The notes under the pieces: model-generated | The model's database searches: none | Seen by the model: the letters and a program-made list of their open reading frames with translations, nothing else | Told to the model about the DNA's origin: nothing | Assembly: GCA_963818225.1 (NCBI GenBank) | Contig: CAWFRO010000006.1 | Coordinates: 1,116,001-1,180,000, forward strand | Length of the DNA stretch: 64,000 bases | Direction: 5' to 3' | Origin: Palsa-504 sp963818225 | GTDB lineage: Bacteria; Actinomycetota; Actinomycetes; Streptosporangiales; Streptosporangiaceae | Part shown: one piece after another, positions 15,899 through 23,788 of the stretch | Layout: each line of letters starts with the position of its first letter | Position numbering within the stretch: position 1 is the first letter of the stretch | Program-made: the position numbers and the translations under genes

Positions 15899-18577
15899 CT
15901 ACCTCAGGCGGCCAACCAGCAGCCGCAGTTCCCGCGCCCGCTGGACCGCCGAGGAGCGGTCACTGGCTTGGAGCTTGGCGTAGATACTGCGGACATGCGA
16001 ACTGACGGTGTTCACCGAAACGGACAGTTCGCCCGCGATCTCGAGCCTGGACAGGTTGGTCGGGAGATACCGCAGCACCCGCAATTCGCTCGGGCTGAGC
16101 TCTGGGGCTGGCGGCAGGGACGAGTGGTCCTTAACGGCCGGGGATACGCCGCGCAGGACGTCGAGGATGTCGGCCAGGAGGGCGGCATGCGCGCTTTGGT
16201 GCCGGGGCAGCCGCTCCAGGAGTTCCCGGGAGCCTGTCATCACAAACGGCAGCACGAGGCGGTCAGCCTCGGCCAGGGCCAGCGCGCGTTCGGCAGCCTG
16301 GTTCGCAGCATTCTCGTCATCGAGCGCGCGGTGGGCCAGCGCGGCCAGCAGCTGAGCCTCCACGACGGTGACGTAGCCGATGGCCGGCGCGGTACCGTCC
16401 AGGACCTCATGTACCGCTCCGAGGGCCGCGGCTGGGTCGCCTTCGGCCAGGTGGATTACGGCCGAGGCGTTGCGGATCTCGGCGGAACTGGCCTGCTCAT
16501 CATCAAGGACGGCAAGCGCGGCACGGGCTTCATCGGGTCTCCCGAGACGGGCCAGGGTGGACAGCATCCAGCCGGTCACCTGGCCCATGAGCGCATGCGG
16601 ACCCTCTAGCTGCGCTTGCAGGTGGTGGGCTGCGCTGAATGCGTCAAGCGCCTCGCGGAGATGACCACGGCAGGCCTGCAGCATTCCGGTCGAATGATGC
16701 AGCAGCAACCCGATGTCCGCTCCGATGTCGGATTGCCGGGCTTTCACCGCGCGCTGCAGATACTGCTCCGCCTCGTCGAACTCACCCGTCCAGATCATCG
16801 TCCCGGCCAGAGTCAGCAGTGCGGGCGCGATCACCCACTCCGAATCCCATCCGTAGTGCCCGGCGCGTGCGATCGCCTCACGGCAGCGAGCCTGAGTGAT
16901 GGCGAACGGGTGGATCTTCGATGCGAACCCGAGCTGCGCCAGACAGCTGACCTCGATGTAGGGCCGGCCGATCTCCCGGGCCAACGCGGCGCCTTCGCGC
17001 AGGTGGCATTCGGCATCCGCGAGCCCGAGGAACCATGCCTCAGCGATGCCCAAATTCAGCAGGCCGACCGCCCGCAGGTCGTTCCCCAGGGTGATGTCCT
17101 CGGCGTTCTCCCCGGTACGCGGTGCGGCGAGGAACCTGGCGTGTTCCAGGACGCCAGCCAGGTCACCGCGCCGCCGTGCCAGCGACAGCTTCAGCGCCGC
17201 GATGGCCGCCCGGAGCCGACGCTGTCGATCCGGCGGCGCCGTCTCGGCGTAACTCTCGGCGACCTGCAGATGGGCGGCCGCCTGGTCCAGGCGCCCGAGA
17301 ATATGCTCGCCCATGGCCTTCACCACGGCCAGCTCGGGGTGCTCTGCGCCAGGCGGGAAGGCCCGCACCAGGGCCCGGATGGTCTGCCCCTGGCCGTCGA
17401 GAGTGAGGCTGAAGGAATGGTCAGCCAGCAGCCGGGCTGCGCCGGGCCAGTCGCCCGCCGCTTGTGTGTGCCGGATAGCCTCGATGACCATCCCGTGCTG
17501 AGCGAACCACTCTGCCGCCCTCAGGTGCAGCGCCGGCACCTGCTCGGGCAGCGTCCGGCGCGCCTCCAGCCGCAGCAGATCCGCGAACAAGCGGTGATAG
17601 CGGAACCAGGTTCGCGTCCCGTCAAGCGACACCACGAATGCGTTGGCGTCCTCCAGGTCCAGCAAGATCCGTTCCGAGCCCGCGCGACCGGTCAGCAGGT
17701 CGGCCAGCTCCCCGTTGATCCGGTCGAGCAGCGAGGTACGCAAGAGCAGGTCCTGGACGTCGTCCGGCTGGTGTTCGAGCATCTCGGCGACCAGATACTC
17801 GGCGACTGAGCGGTTGCTGCCGGAGAATTCCGCCACGAACCGCTCGGGGTCGCGGTGACCGGCCAAAGACAGCACCGCTAGACGCAGGCCTGCGGCCCAG
17901 CCTTCGGTCCGCTGGTGCAGGAGCGCCGCGCTCGCCTCGGACAAGGTGACGCCGGAGGCAGCGAGGAGTTCACGAGTCTCCGGGCCGGTGAAACGCAGAT
18001 CCGCCGCGCGGATCTCGGCTAGCTCGCCAGCCAGGCGCAGCTGATGCAAGCGCAGCTGCAGATCATGGCGCGTCGCCAGTACCGCATGCGCGTTCGGGGG
18101 AAGGTCGGTTAGCAACCGGCCGAGCTGGGCCAGCGCGTCCGGCGAATTCAGCTCATGCAGATCGTCAATAACCAACGTGATGCCGCCGGGAAAACCGGCC
18201 AATTCTGACCGCGCCCTATCGATCATCGCGCGGCCATTGAATTCCGGAGTCGCCGCGGGCGATTCCGCGCTGTCCGTGCCGGTGGTCGCATGGCGGACCG
18301 CACCCAGCAGGGCCAGCCAGAACTGCTGAGCGTCCTGCTGGTCGCGCTGCACCTGCATGACCGCGCGCCGCTGCCGCTGACCCGTACGGCCCGCCCACGC
18401 CCGCAGCAGCGATGTCTTCCCGCTGCCAGCCGGGGCCGAGATGATGGCCACCTTCTTCTCCGCCGCGCGATCCAGCGCAGCCAGGAGATCACCCCGTTCG
18501 ATCAGCTGGAGAGTCGCCGGAGAAATGTCCATGACCCTGCCTTGTGCCCGCGCTTGAGACTCTGCCGCTGACGCCAC
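15899..18577 (-). CDS. MalT-like LuxR-family ATP-dependent regulator (892 aa)
   Basis: A large STAND-type transcription factor. The N-terminal ATPase has a Walker A motif SAPAGSGKT at residues 47-55 and a Walker B-like ITLVIDDLHEL at about 133-143. A long helical TPR-like sensor region follows (about 350-800), then a C-terminal LuxR helix-turn-helix at about 825-885 (LSPSELRVLRYLPTNLSRLEIAGELSVSVNTVSSHVRSIYAKL). Relatives are inducer-activated transcription activators. It lacks the proline-rich KLRPP lead of many relatives. Four minus-strand genes and one divergent gene downstream of it carry a shared 30-bp motif, which makes this protein the natural candidate activator. That motif is not seen at its own promoter. 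Confidence 0.93.
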   Translation of the reverse strand: MASAAESQARAQGRVMDISPATLQLIERGDLLAALDRAAEKKVAIISAPAGSGKTSLLRAWAGRTGQRQRRAVMQVQRDQQDAQQFWLALLGAVRHATTGTDSAESPAATPEFNGRAMIDRARSELAGFPGGITLVIDDLHELNSPDALAQLGRLLTDLPPNAHAVLATRHDLQLRLHQLRLAGELAEIRAADLRFTGPETRELLAASGVTLSEASAALLHQRTEGWAAGLRLAVLSLAGHRDPERFVAEFSGSNRSVAEYLVAEMLEHQPDDVQDLLLRTSLLDRINGELADLLTGRAGSERILLDLEDANAFVVSLDGTRTWFRYHRLFADLLRLEARRTLPEQVPALHLRAAEWFAQHGMVIEAIRHTQAAGDWPGAARLLADHSFSLTLDGQGQTIRALVRAFPPGAEHPELAVVKAMGEHILGRLDQAAAHLQVAESYAETAPPDRQRRLRAAIAALKLSLARRRGDLAGVLEHARFLAAPRTGENAEDITLGNDLRAVGLLNLGIAEAWFLGLADAECHLREGAALAREIGRPYIEVSCLAQLGFASKIHPFAITQARCREAIARAGHYGWDSEWVIAPALLTLAGTMIWTGEFDEAEQYLQRAVKARQSDIGADIGLLLHHSTGMLQACRGHLREALDAFSAAHHLQAQLEGPHALMGQVTGWMLSTLARLGRPDEARAALAVLDDEQASSAEIRNASAVIHLAEGDPAAALGAVHEVLDGTAPAIGYVTVVEAQLLAALAHRALDDENAANQAAERALALAEADRLVLPFVMTGSRELLERLPRHQSAHAALLADILDVLRGVSPAVKDHSSLPPAPELSPSELRVLRYLPTNLSRLEIAGELSVSVNTVSSHVRSIYAKLQASDRSSAVQRARELRLLVGRLR

Positions 18578-18634
18578 AGTCCTCTCGCTATCAGGCCAGC
18601 GTACGTGATGTCAACGTTGCTCGCCCATGGCGAA

Positions 18635-18886
18635 TCACGAGCTGCGGGCGGCTGCGAGCAGTCGCAGTTCGCGGGCACGCCGGATCGCCGCGGAGCGGTC
18701 GTCGGCGCCGAGCTTGGCGTAGATGCTGCGGATGTGCGTGCTGACCGTGCTCACGGATACCGATAGTTCGGCGGCGATCTGAGGTCTGGACAGGTTCGTC
18801 GGAAGATATCTCAGTACCCTGAGCTCGCCCGGGCTGAGCTGCTCCGCGGCCGCCGGTACCGACAGGTCGTCACCGGCAGAAGGCAC
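18635..18886 (-). pseudogene. Orphan LuxR HTH tail of a second MalT-like regulator
   Basis: About 83 codons match the last 85 residues of the adjacent 892-aa regulator almost position for position (LSPGELRVLRYLPTNLSRPQIAAELSVSVSTVSTHIRSIYAKLGADDRSAAIRRARELRLL). Nothing resembling the ATPase or TPR region lies upstream. The frame is open to 19051, but that part does not resemble the family. It looks like the remnant of a tandem duplicate, although a GTG at 18886 could allow an HTH-only protein. Site A of the 30-bp motif lies about 200 bp upstream. Confidence 0.6.
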
Positions 18887-19084
18887 CCGATGACGGTGAC
18901 CTGCTCGGATACGCTGCCCAGCTCGGCCTGGATATGGCGTCCTTCGAGCGTGACCGCCCCAGCAAGGCTGCTGGCCGTGCTGGCCACACGAGGCGCCTGC
19001 CCCCATGCCAGTTCTGCGGAGCGGACGACGGGACGCACCCGCCGCCAGCACGGGTCATGACCAGGCCAGACTCTTCATCAGTAA

Positions 19085-19114
19085 GGTGAGAGCTCATCAT
19101 CGGAACCCGGTGAT
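19085..19114 (-). promoter_or_regulatory. 30-bp regulon motif, site A
   Basis: On the minus strand this reads ATCACCGG-GTTC-CGATGA, then TGAGCTC-TCACC. It is the most diverged of five copies (pattern TCACC-N7-GGTGA-N7-TCACC, with the middle half-site GATGA here). It lies upstream of the LuxR-tail remnant, in the same orientation. Confidence 0.6.
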
Positions 19115-19166
19115 TCGCCTCGGCGGCTGAGCCCGGCCAGCGATCGGCCGCGGCAGGACGGCGAAC

Positions 19167-19409
19167 TCAAGCGGGCATGCCCATATCAATCCACTGCTGG
19201 AGTTTCCCCACCTGACCGGCAGGCCAGGCCCCGTCGCACGGCATCTGCCCACTGCTCAGCGCGCCGACGATGGCGTCGGCGTGCTCAACGACGTCGGTGT
19301 AATCGAACAGGTCAAAGGCAGCCATCATCGAGTCGCGGTCCTTCGTCCGGAATAGGGGCTTGATATCCCGCTCGAAGCTAAGCTCGCCGCCTGCGCTGGG
19401 TGATGCCAT
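19167..19409 (-). CDS. Small conserved protein resembling a cytochrome-c-like domain without haem motif
   Basis: An 80-aa protein reading FERDIKPLFRTKDRDSMMAAFDLFDYTDVVEHADAIVGAL, then GQMPCDGAWPAGQVGKLQQWIDMGMPA. The framework (DIKPLF..., HADAI, MPCDG, WPxxxVxxLxxWIxxGxP) is that of planctomycete-type cytochrome c domains, but the CxxCH haem site is replaced by KDRDSM. It is a known but uncharacterised actinobacterial family. AAGGAGGA lies 7 bp before the ATG. Site B of the 30-bp motif is 62 bp upstream of the start. Confidence 0.8.
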   Translation of the reverse strand: MASPSAGGELSFERDIKPLFRTKDRDSMMAAFDLFDYTDVVEHADAIVGALSSGQMPCDGAWPAGQVGKLQQWIDMGMPA

Positions 19410-19471
19410 TTGCGTCCTCCTTCGTCGGTGTAACCGTGGAGCCGGTTCGTTCCGAGATTTGCCGCAAGGAT

Positions 19472-19501
19472 GGTCAAAGGTCGTCACCAGATCCCGGTGA
19501 T
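19472..19501 (-). promoter_or_regulatory. 30-bp regulon motif, site B
   Basis: On the minus strand this reads ATCACCGG-GATC-TGGTGA, then CGACCTT-TGACC. The proximal edge is 62 bp before the ATG of the small cytochrome-like gene at 19409. Confidence 0.7.
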
Positions 19502-19534
19502 TCGCCATTACCGCGCTCGCATTTGATGCTCGGA

Positions 19535-19981
19535 TCAGTGCTCGAGCGCAGCGCTGAAGTTATCGATGACACCGAGCTGGGTGAGGACGATCGAGCCTTC
19601 GGGGTAGCAGTCGAAGCGCTTGATCTTGCCGTCGACCAATTCGAAGACGTCGCAGCACGGTGCGTCCATCCGCTTGCCAGTCGGCCGTAGCGTCCCAGCG
19701 GGCAGATGCAATGGGCCGAGGTGGGTTCCCTGGAGAGCGAGCTGGACCACCACGATGTTGCCACTGACGTAGAGGTGGTAAAGCTCGCGGTGCATGTCAG
19801 GGAAGGCTCGCGCGTAGTTCTCCACCTGCTCGGGGAGCCCGTCAGGGCCGCGGAAGACAACTCCGATGGAGTAGTCGGTGAACGTGCCATCGTCAGTGAA
19901 AGCCTCTACCCACCCCTTGAGGTCTTTGTCCTCAGCGATCTGGTAGGCCTTCCGGATGATCTGCTCGTTGTCCAGGCTCAT
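19535..19981 (-). CDS. SnoaL-like / ester-cyclase NTF2-fold protein
   Basis: A 148-aa NTF2-fold protein: IIRKAYQIAEDKDLKGWVEAFTDDGTFTDYSIGVVFRGPDGLPEQVENYARAFPDMHREL is the classical SnoaL-like polyketide-cyclase opening, followed by GTHLGPL...GKRMDAPCCDVFELVDGKIKRFDCYPE. AAGGAG lies 8 bp before the ATG. It starts 45 bp after the cysteine-hydrolase gene on the same strand and is probably in that transcript, controlled through site C. The substrate is unknown. Confidence 0.88.
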   Translation of the reverse strand: MSLDNEQIIRKAYQIAEDKDLKGWVEAFTDDGTFTDYSIGVVFRGPDGLPEQVENYARAFPDMHRELYHLYVSGNIVVVQLALQGTHLGPLHLPAGTLRPTGKRMDAPCCDVFELVDGKIKRFDCYPEGSIVLTQLGVIDNFSAALEH

Positions 19982-20026
19982 TCGCGTTCTCCTTTTCTCC
20001 GTCCGGCTGGTGCAGGCATCTTGCTG

Positions 20027-20638
20027 CTATTCCTTCAGCAAGCGTTCATTGAGGACGATCTCGACGATCGCCGGGACCGTCTCCTGGCGGGCCCAGTCGC
20101 GTTGCAGTTCACAGGCGAGCGAGACCCAGCTGATCGGCTGTCCGCCGGCCTGGACCACCCGCTCGAGGCCGGCCCGGTGGGCCTCGGGTGAGGTGCCCGC
20201 AATCGCGTCGACTACGGGGTATACGTCGTACCCGTCGTGCAGCGCGTCCAGTGCAGTGAAGGCCATGCAGACTTCGGTCCACAGGGCACAGATGATGAGC
20301 TTCCTGCGCCCGGTCGCGCGGACAGCCTCGAGGAATTCGATGTCCTCCCAGGAGTTAACTGTGGTGCGGTCCAGCGGCTTGTCGTCGGCCAGCAGCCCGG
20401 CCAACTCGGGGAGCGTCGGTCCCTGGCCGGAGGCGACGTTGACAGTCGAGTGCACCACCGGGACCCCGAAGGCCTTTATGGTCTTGACCGTCGAGACGGC
20501 GTTCTTGAGCAGCAGCGTGGGATCTATCGAGCGGATCGTGGCCAGCTGCGAGGGCTGGTAGTCGATGAACAGGAACGCCGCGTTCTGCGGGGTGATGAAG
20601 TGGTCGGCGAGCGGGTCACGGATCGGGGCACTGGTCAT
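20027..20638 (-). CDS. Isochorismatase-like cysteine hydrolase, YcaC-type
   Basis: A 203-aa cysteine hydrolase. The nucleophile is Cys124 in ALWTEVCMAFTALD, the activating Asp26 is in FLFIDYQPSQ, and TVNSWEDIEFLEAVRATGRRKLIICALW is very like E. coli YcaC. The family hydrolyses isochorismate, nicotinamide and related amides; YcaC-type members are octameric with uncertain substrate. The ATG at 20638 is chosen because homology starts there. Site C of the 30-bp motif lies 56 bp upstream. The gene leads an apparent two-gene operon with the SnoaL-like gene. Confidence 0.9.
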   Translation of the reverse strand: MTSAPIRDPLADHFITPQNAAFLFIDYQPSQLATIRSIDPTLLLKNAVSTVKTIKAFGVPVVHSTVNVASGQGPTLPELAGLLADDKPLDRTTVNSWEDIEFLEAVRATGRRKLIICALWTEVCMAFTALDALHDGYDVYPVVDAIAGTSPEAHRAGLERVVQAGGQPISWVSLACELQRDWARQETVPAIVEIVLNERLLKE

Positions 20639-20694
20639 TGGCGGGCGCCTTCGCTTAGCAGGGATAAGGTGCGCCACACGTTAGGGACCATGAC

Positions 20695-20724
20695 GGTGAG
20701 CGGCCGTCACCTAGTTCCAGTGAT
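20695..20724 (-). promoter_or_regulatory. 30-bp regulon motif, site C
   Basis: On the minus strand this reads ATCACTGG-AACT-AGGTGA, then CGGCCGC-TCACC. It is identical to site D at 27 of 30 positions and lies 56 bp before the hydrolase ATG at 20638. A TAACGT sequence follows 11 bp after the last half-site. Confidence 0.75.
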
Positions 20725-20876
20725 TTAAGGACTTCCGCCTGGCGCTCTCGGGTATGCCACCTCTTCCGAGGCGCGCGCCGTCACGTGTGGCTGGCCAACG
20801 GTGCCCGGCGCCCGCGCTGAATCGAAGGCGCCGGGCCCTGACCCCCGCGACTCAACCGGTACATGCCGAGCCGCAG

Positions 20877-20906
20877 ATCATCGGAACCAGGTGACGGCCG
20901 CTCACC
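20877..20906 (+). promoter_or_regulatory. 30-bp regulon motif, site D
   Basis: On the plus strand this reads ATCATCGG-AACC-AGGTGA, then CGGCCGC-TCACC. It faces the secreted beta-propeller gene, whose ATG is 150 bp downstream. Sites C and D lie 152 bp apart in divergent orientation between the two divergent genes. Confidence 0.75.
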
Positions 20907-21056
20907 GGAACGGTCTCTAGCGTCGGCTCATCCGAAACCGTATGCGGGGAAGGAGCCGCCGCACTCAGTGACCAGCACCACCGTGCGCGACATGGCCGGC
21001 CACGGTCAAGACCGAGGCAGGTGACGGTAAATGAATCACGGGCGAAAGGAACCACG

Positions 21057-22259
21057 ATGCGGCGAACAGCGGCGGCAGCGATGGTAGTTCTAGCGGCATC
21101 GCTGGCGGGCACCGCAGCCCTCCCGGCGGTGGCCGGGGCGACAACACCAGCGGGTATCCAGGAAACGGTCGTCCAGGGCGGGCTCAACGCGCCCAGGCAT
21201 CTGGTGATAACGGGGGCGGGCCTGGTCGTGACGGAGGCCGGCACAGGCGGCCCGGCCGGAACTTCCAACTGCGCAACCGGCCCGTCCACCGAGACAGCCG
21301 GCACAACGCAATACTGCACAGGCCGGACGGGAGCTATCTTCACTCTCTCCTCGGGCGGCCGGATCGGCCCGGTACTGAGCAAGCTTCCCTCGGTGATCGA
21401 GGAAAACATCCAAGAGGTCACCGGCCCATCCGCGATCGCCTACGGGCACGGCCAGGAAGCTGTGACGATCGATGATTTCCTGGTGAATAAGGACGGCAGC
21501 AACAACCTGCTGCCCAAGCCGTTCGCCTCGGCTTTCGGCACTCTCCGGCTACTGTCGGGCGGGAAGACCAGGGTTGTCGATATCGCCGCTTTCGCGGCCG
21601 CTCATCCGCAGTCGGCGTCCAGTCTCGGCACGATACCCGGCGAGACGCCATACGACTCCGACCCCTACGATGTGGCGGCTTACCGGGGCGGCTGGGTCGT
21701 GGCCGACGCGGGCGCCAACGACCTGCTGTATGTCTCCGCATCCGGACATGTCCGGATGCTGGCGCGCTTCCCCGCCGTGGCCGAGCAACTGCCGGCCGGG
21801 GTCCTGGGGAACCCGGCTCCTATCACGGTCCAGGCACAGGCCGTGCCCAGCTCGGTGGCGGTCGGGCCGGATGGCGCGCTCTACGTCGGCCTGCTGCGCG
21901 GTGTCCCGTCCGATCCGGGGACTTCCTACATCTACCGGGTCGTGCCCGGGCACCAGCCGGTGATCTGGGCCCGTGGCCTGACCTCCGTCACGTCCATCGC
22001 CTTCGACGGCCAGGGCAGGCTCCTGGCCACCGAGTTCAACACGGGCGGCCTGCTGTCTCCGCCGACTGTGCCCGGGGCCCTGGTACGCATCAGCAACAAT
22101 GGCCGCACGGTGACGACCCTGCCGGTTCCTGGTCTTTACCAGCCCACGGGCCTTGCGGTAAGCGCTGACGGCACGGTGTTTGTGTCCAACTACGGGGATA
22201 GCACCACCCTCAGCTCCACTCAGCCCGGCGAGATTGTGAAGGTCACCGGGCTGTCCTGA
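21057..22259 (+). CDS. Secreted ScyD/ScyE-family beta-propeller protein
   Basis: A 400-aa exported protein. The N-terminus is a Sec signal peptide (MRRTAAAAMVVLAASLAGTAALPAVAGA, cleavage likely near residue 28). The mature part has NHL/SMP-30-like propeller repeats such as GLNAPRHLVITGAGLVVTEAG, PDGALYVGLLRG, SIAFDGQGRLLATEFN and GLAVSADGTVFVSNYGD, as in the ScyD/ScyE family. Two Cys (near 68 and 85) could form a disulfide. GAAAGGA lies 8 bp before the ATG at 21057. It is divergent from the hydrolase operon, each promoter having its own copy of the 30-bp motif, and a strong hairpin follows. A binding or lactonase-like role is possible. Confidence 0.9.
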   Translation: MRRTAAAAMVVLAASLAGTAALPAVAGATTPAGIQETVVQGGLNAPRHLVITGAGLVVTEAGTGGPAGTSNCATGPSTETAGTTQYCTGRTGAIFTLSSGGRIGPVLSKLPSVIEENIQEVTGPSAIAYGHGQEAVTIDDFLVNKDGSNNLLPKPFASAFGTLRLLSGGKTRVVDIAAFAAAHPQSASSLGTIPGETPYDSDPYDVAAYRGGWVVADAGANDLLYVSASGHVRMLARFPAVAEQLPAGVLGNPAPITVQAQAVPSSVAVGPDGALYVGLLRGVPSDPGTSYIYRVVPGHQPVIWARGLTSVTSIAFDGQGRLLATEFNTGGLLSPPTVPGALVRISNNGRTVTTLPVPGLYQPTGLAVSADGTVFVSNYGDSTTLSSTQPGEIVKVTGLS

Positions 22260-22334
22260 TCCCCGCCAGCCCAGCTGGTCACGCCGGCTTAGCAATAAGC
22301 CCAGAAAGAACGGGCGCATAAGGCACGCACGCCG

Positions 22335-22376
22335 ACCCTGCCGGGCTGGGAGGTTTCCGTCCCAGCCCGGCAGGGT
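22335..22376. terminator. Perfect 17-bp-stem hairpin terminator
   Basis: Arms of 17 bp (ACCCTGCCGGGCTGGGA and its exact complement) flank the 8-nt loop GGTTTCCG. It sits between the convergent propeller and SDR genes and can serve both, although no U-tract follows on either side. Confidence 0.8.
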
Positions 22377-22451
22377 GTGCCCGCCCATTAGCCGCTGTCG
22401 CACGTTTATGCCGAGCTCGGCGTGGCCAACCGGACCGAGCTGGCCGGTGAA

Positions 22452-23144
22452 TCAGGTGGTCGGCCAGGTGCCGTAGGCGGGGAGGATTGCTCCGCTCACG
22501 GGCTCCGCGGCGTCACTGACGAGGAAGGCGATCACGGCCGCGATAGCCTCTGGGCTGACCGCGTGCGCCAGCATGTCGGCCGGCACCCAGGCGCGGTTAG
22601 CGGGGGTATCGACGAGCTGTGGCGCGACCGCGTTCACCCGGATGCCATGCGGGCGCAGCTCGACGTCGAGTATCCGGGTCAGGTGAGCCAGCGCTGCCTT
22701 GCTGACGCTATAGGCGGCCAGGCCGCCGGATGGCTCGATCCCAGGCCGGGCCGTTATGTGCACGATCGCGCCGGAACCCTGCCGTTGCATGTGCCGCGCC
22801 GCCGCCTGGCTCAGCCACAGCGCTGGTGCCAGGTTGACGTCGAGCATGAGCCGCAGCTGCTCGGGCGTAGTGCTGAGCACATCTCCCTGGCCGAACGCGC
22901 CGATGGTGTTCACCAGCACGTCAGGCGGTCCCACCTCGGCAGCGATCCGGTCGACGATGTCGGCCGTCGCGGCCGGATCCGTCGTATCGGCTACCTCAGG
23001 TCGCACGTCGTCTGGCAGGTCACGCAGGCCCGCCTCGCTCCGGTCGACCGCCACCACGGTAAGACCGGTCGCGGCGAGAGCCGCCGCCGTAGCGCGGCCG
23101 ATCGCACCGCCGCCACCGGCCACGATCGCAACTTTCGCACTCAT
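22452..23144 (-). CDS. SDR-family oxidoreductase
   Basis: A 230-aa short-chain dehydrogenase with the cofactor loop GGGGAIG (residues 10-16), an NT-I-G variant of the NNAG motif near 79-82, and Tyr145/Lys149 in AAYSVSKAALAHL. The catalytic serine position reads HITARPG, so Thr or another residue replaces Ser. GAGGGA lies 6-11 bp before the ATG at 23144. Homology begins exactly there although the frame is open further upstream through MFS remnants. Site E of the 30-bp motif is 78 bp upstream, placing this gene in the proposed local regulon. Confidence 0.9.
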   Translation of the reverse strand: MSAKVAIVAGGGGAIGRATAAALAATGLTVVAVDRSEAGLRDLPDDVRPEVADTTDPAATADIVDRIAAEVGPPDVLVNTIGAFGQGDVLSTTPEQLRLMLDVNLAPALWLSQAAARHMQRQGSGAIVHITARPGIEPSGGLAAYSVSKAALAHLTRILDVELRPHGIRVNAVAPQLVDTPANRAWVPADMLAHAVSPEAIAAVIAFLVSDAAEPVSGAILPAYGTWPTT

Positions 23145-23222
23145 TGCATCTCCCTCGAATTCCCAGGCACGACCGCTGACGGTCACGCGAACCTCGATGA
23201 CAGCTCCAGGCTGGCCACCAGG

Positions 23223-23252
23223 CAGGTGAACGGTCGTCACCGGAAGCCGGTG
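23223..23252 (-). promoter_or_regulatory. 30-bp regulon motif, site E
   Basis: On the minus strand this reads ATCACCGG-CTTC-CGGTGA, then CGACCGT-TCACC. All three half-sites are perfect. It lies 78 bp before the SDR start at 23144, just beyond the degraded end of the MFS remnant. Confidence 0.75.
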
Positions 23253-23384
23253 ATGTGCGGCCGCTTGCCGACCCAAGGCGCGATGGCCTTCAAAAGCTGC
23301 AGGTGCCCCAGCGGTGTGGCGCACGTGCGCGGGGTTGGTGATCGTGAACAGGGCCAGCAGCCCGGCCGCGGGCTGGACCCGAAC

Positions 23385-23768
23385 GTGGCCAGCGTGAGCA
23401 TGGCTACGCCCGCCGCGCCGGCCACCATCGGACCAACGCTCAACTGCAGGCGCGGCCCGATCCTGGCCGCGAGCTGCCCGGAGCGGGCCGACAGCGCCAG
23501 CATGATCGCAGTCAGCGGCAGCAGCGCGAGCCCAGAGGCCAGCGGCGAGTAACCAGATACGATCTGCAGGACCAACGGCAGCAGGAAGGTGGCGCCAGTC
23601 AGCGCGGCATACACGACGAAAGTTACGGCGTTGGTCGCGGCAAATTGCCGCTCGGCGAAGAGCGACAGCGGCAGCATCGGCGCCGCTGCCCAATGCTCCC
23701 GGGCCAGGAAGGCGGCCAGCCCGCAGCGCGAACCACACTATGCCGATCAGGTAGACCTTCCGCCCCAT
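23385..23768 (-). pseudogene. Remnant of an EmrB/QacA-type MFS transporter
   Basis: An initial GRKVYLIGIVWFAL segment (helix 2 of a drug transporter) is joined, with a frame change, to AREHWAAAPMLPLSLFAERQFAATN and several late helices (TFVVYAALTGATFLLPLVLQ, SGLALLPLTAIMLALSARSGQLAARIGPR). The 200 or more residues that should lie between are missing, and the C-terminus dissolves into unrelated sequence after VAMLTL. It is an internally deleted, non-functional gene on the minus strand. Confidence 0.75.
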
Positions 23769-23788
23769 TCGCTTCGTCCTGATACGAG

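Noticed and set aside
20695..20906. ECF sigma-factor promoters suggested by GGAAC in motif sites C and D
   Set aside because: GGAAC is not present in sites B and E, and no matching -10 element lies at a constant distance, so the shared 30-bp pattern fits an activator site better.
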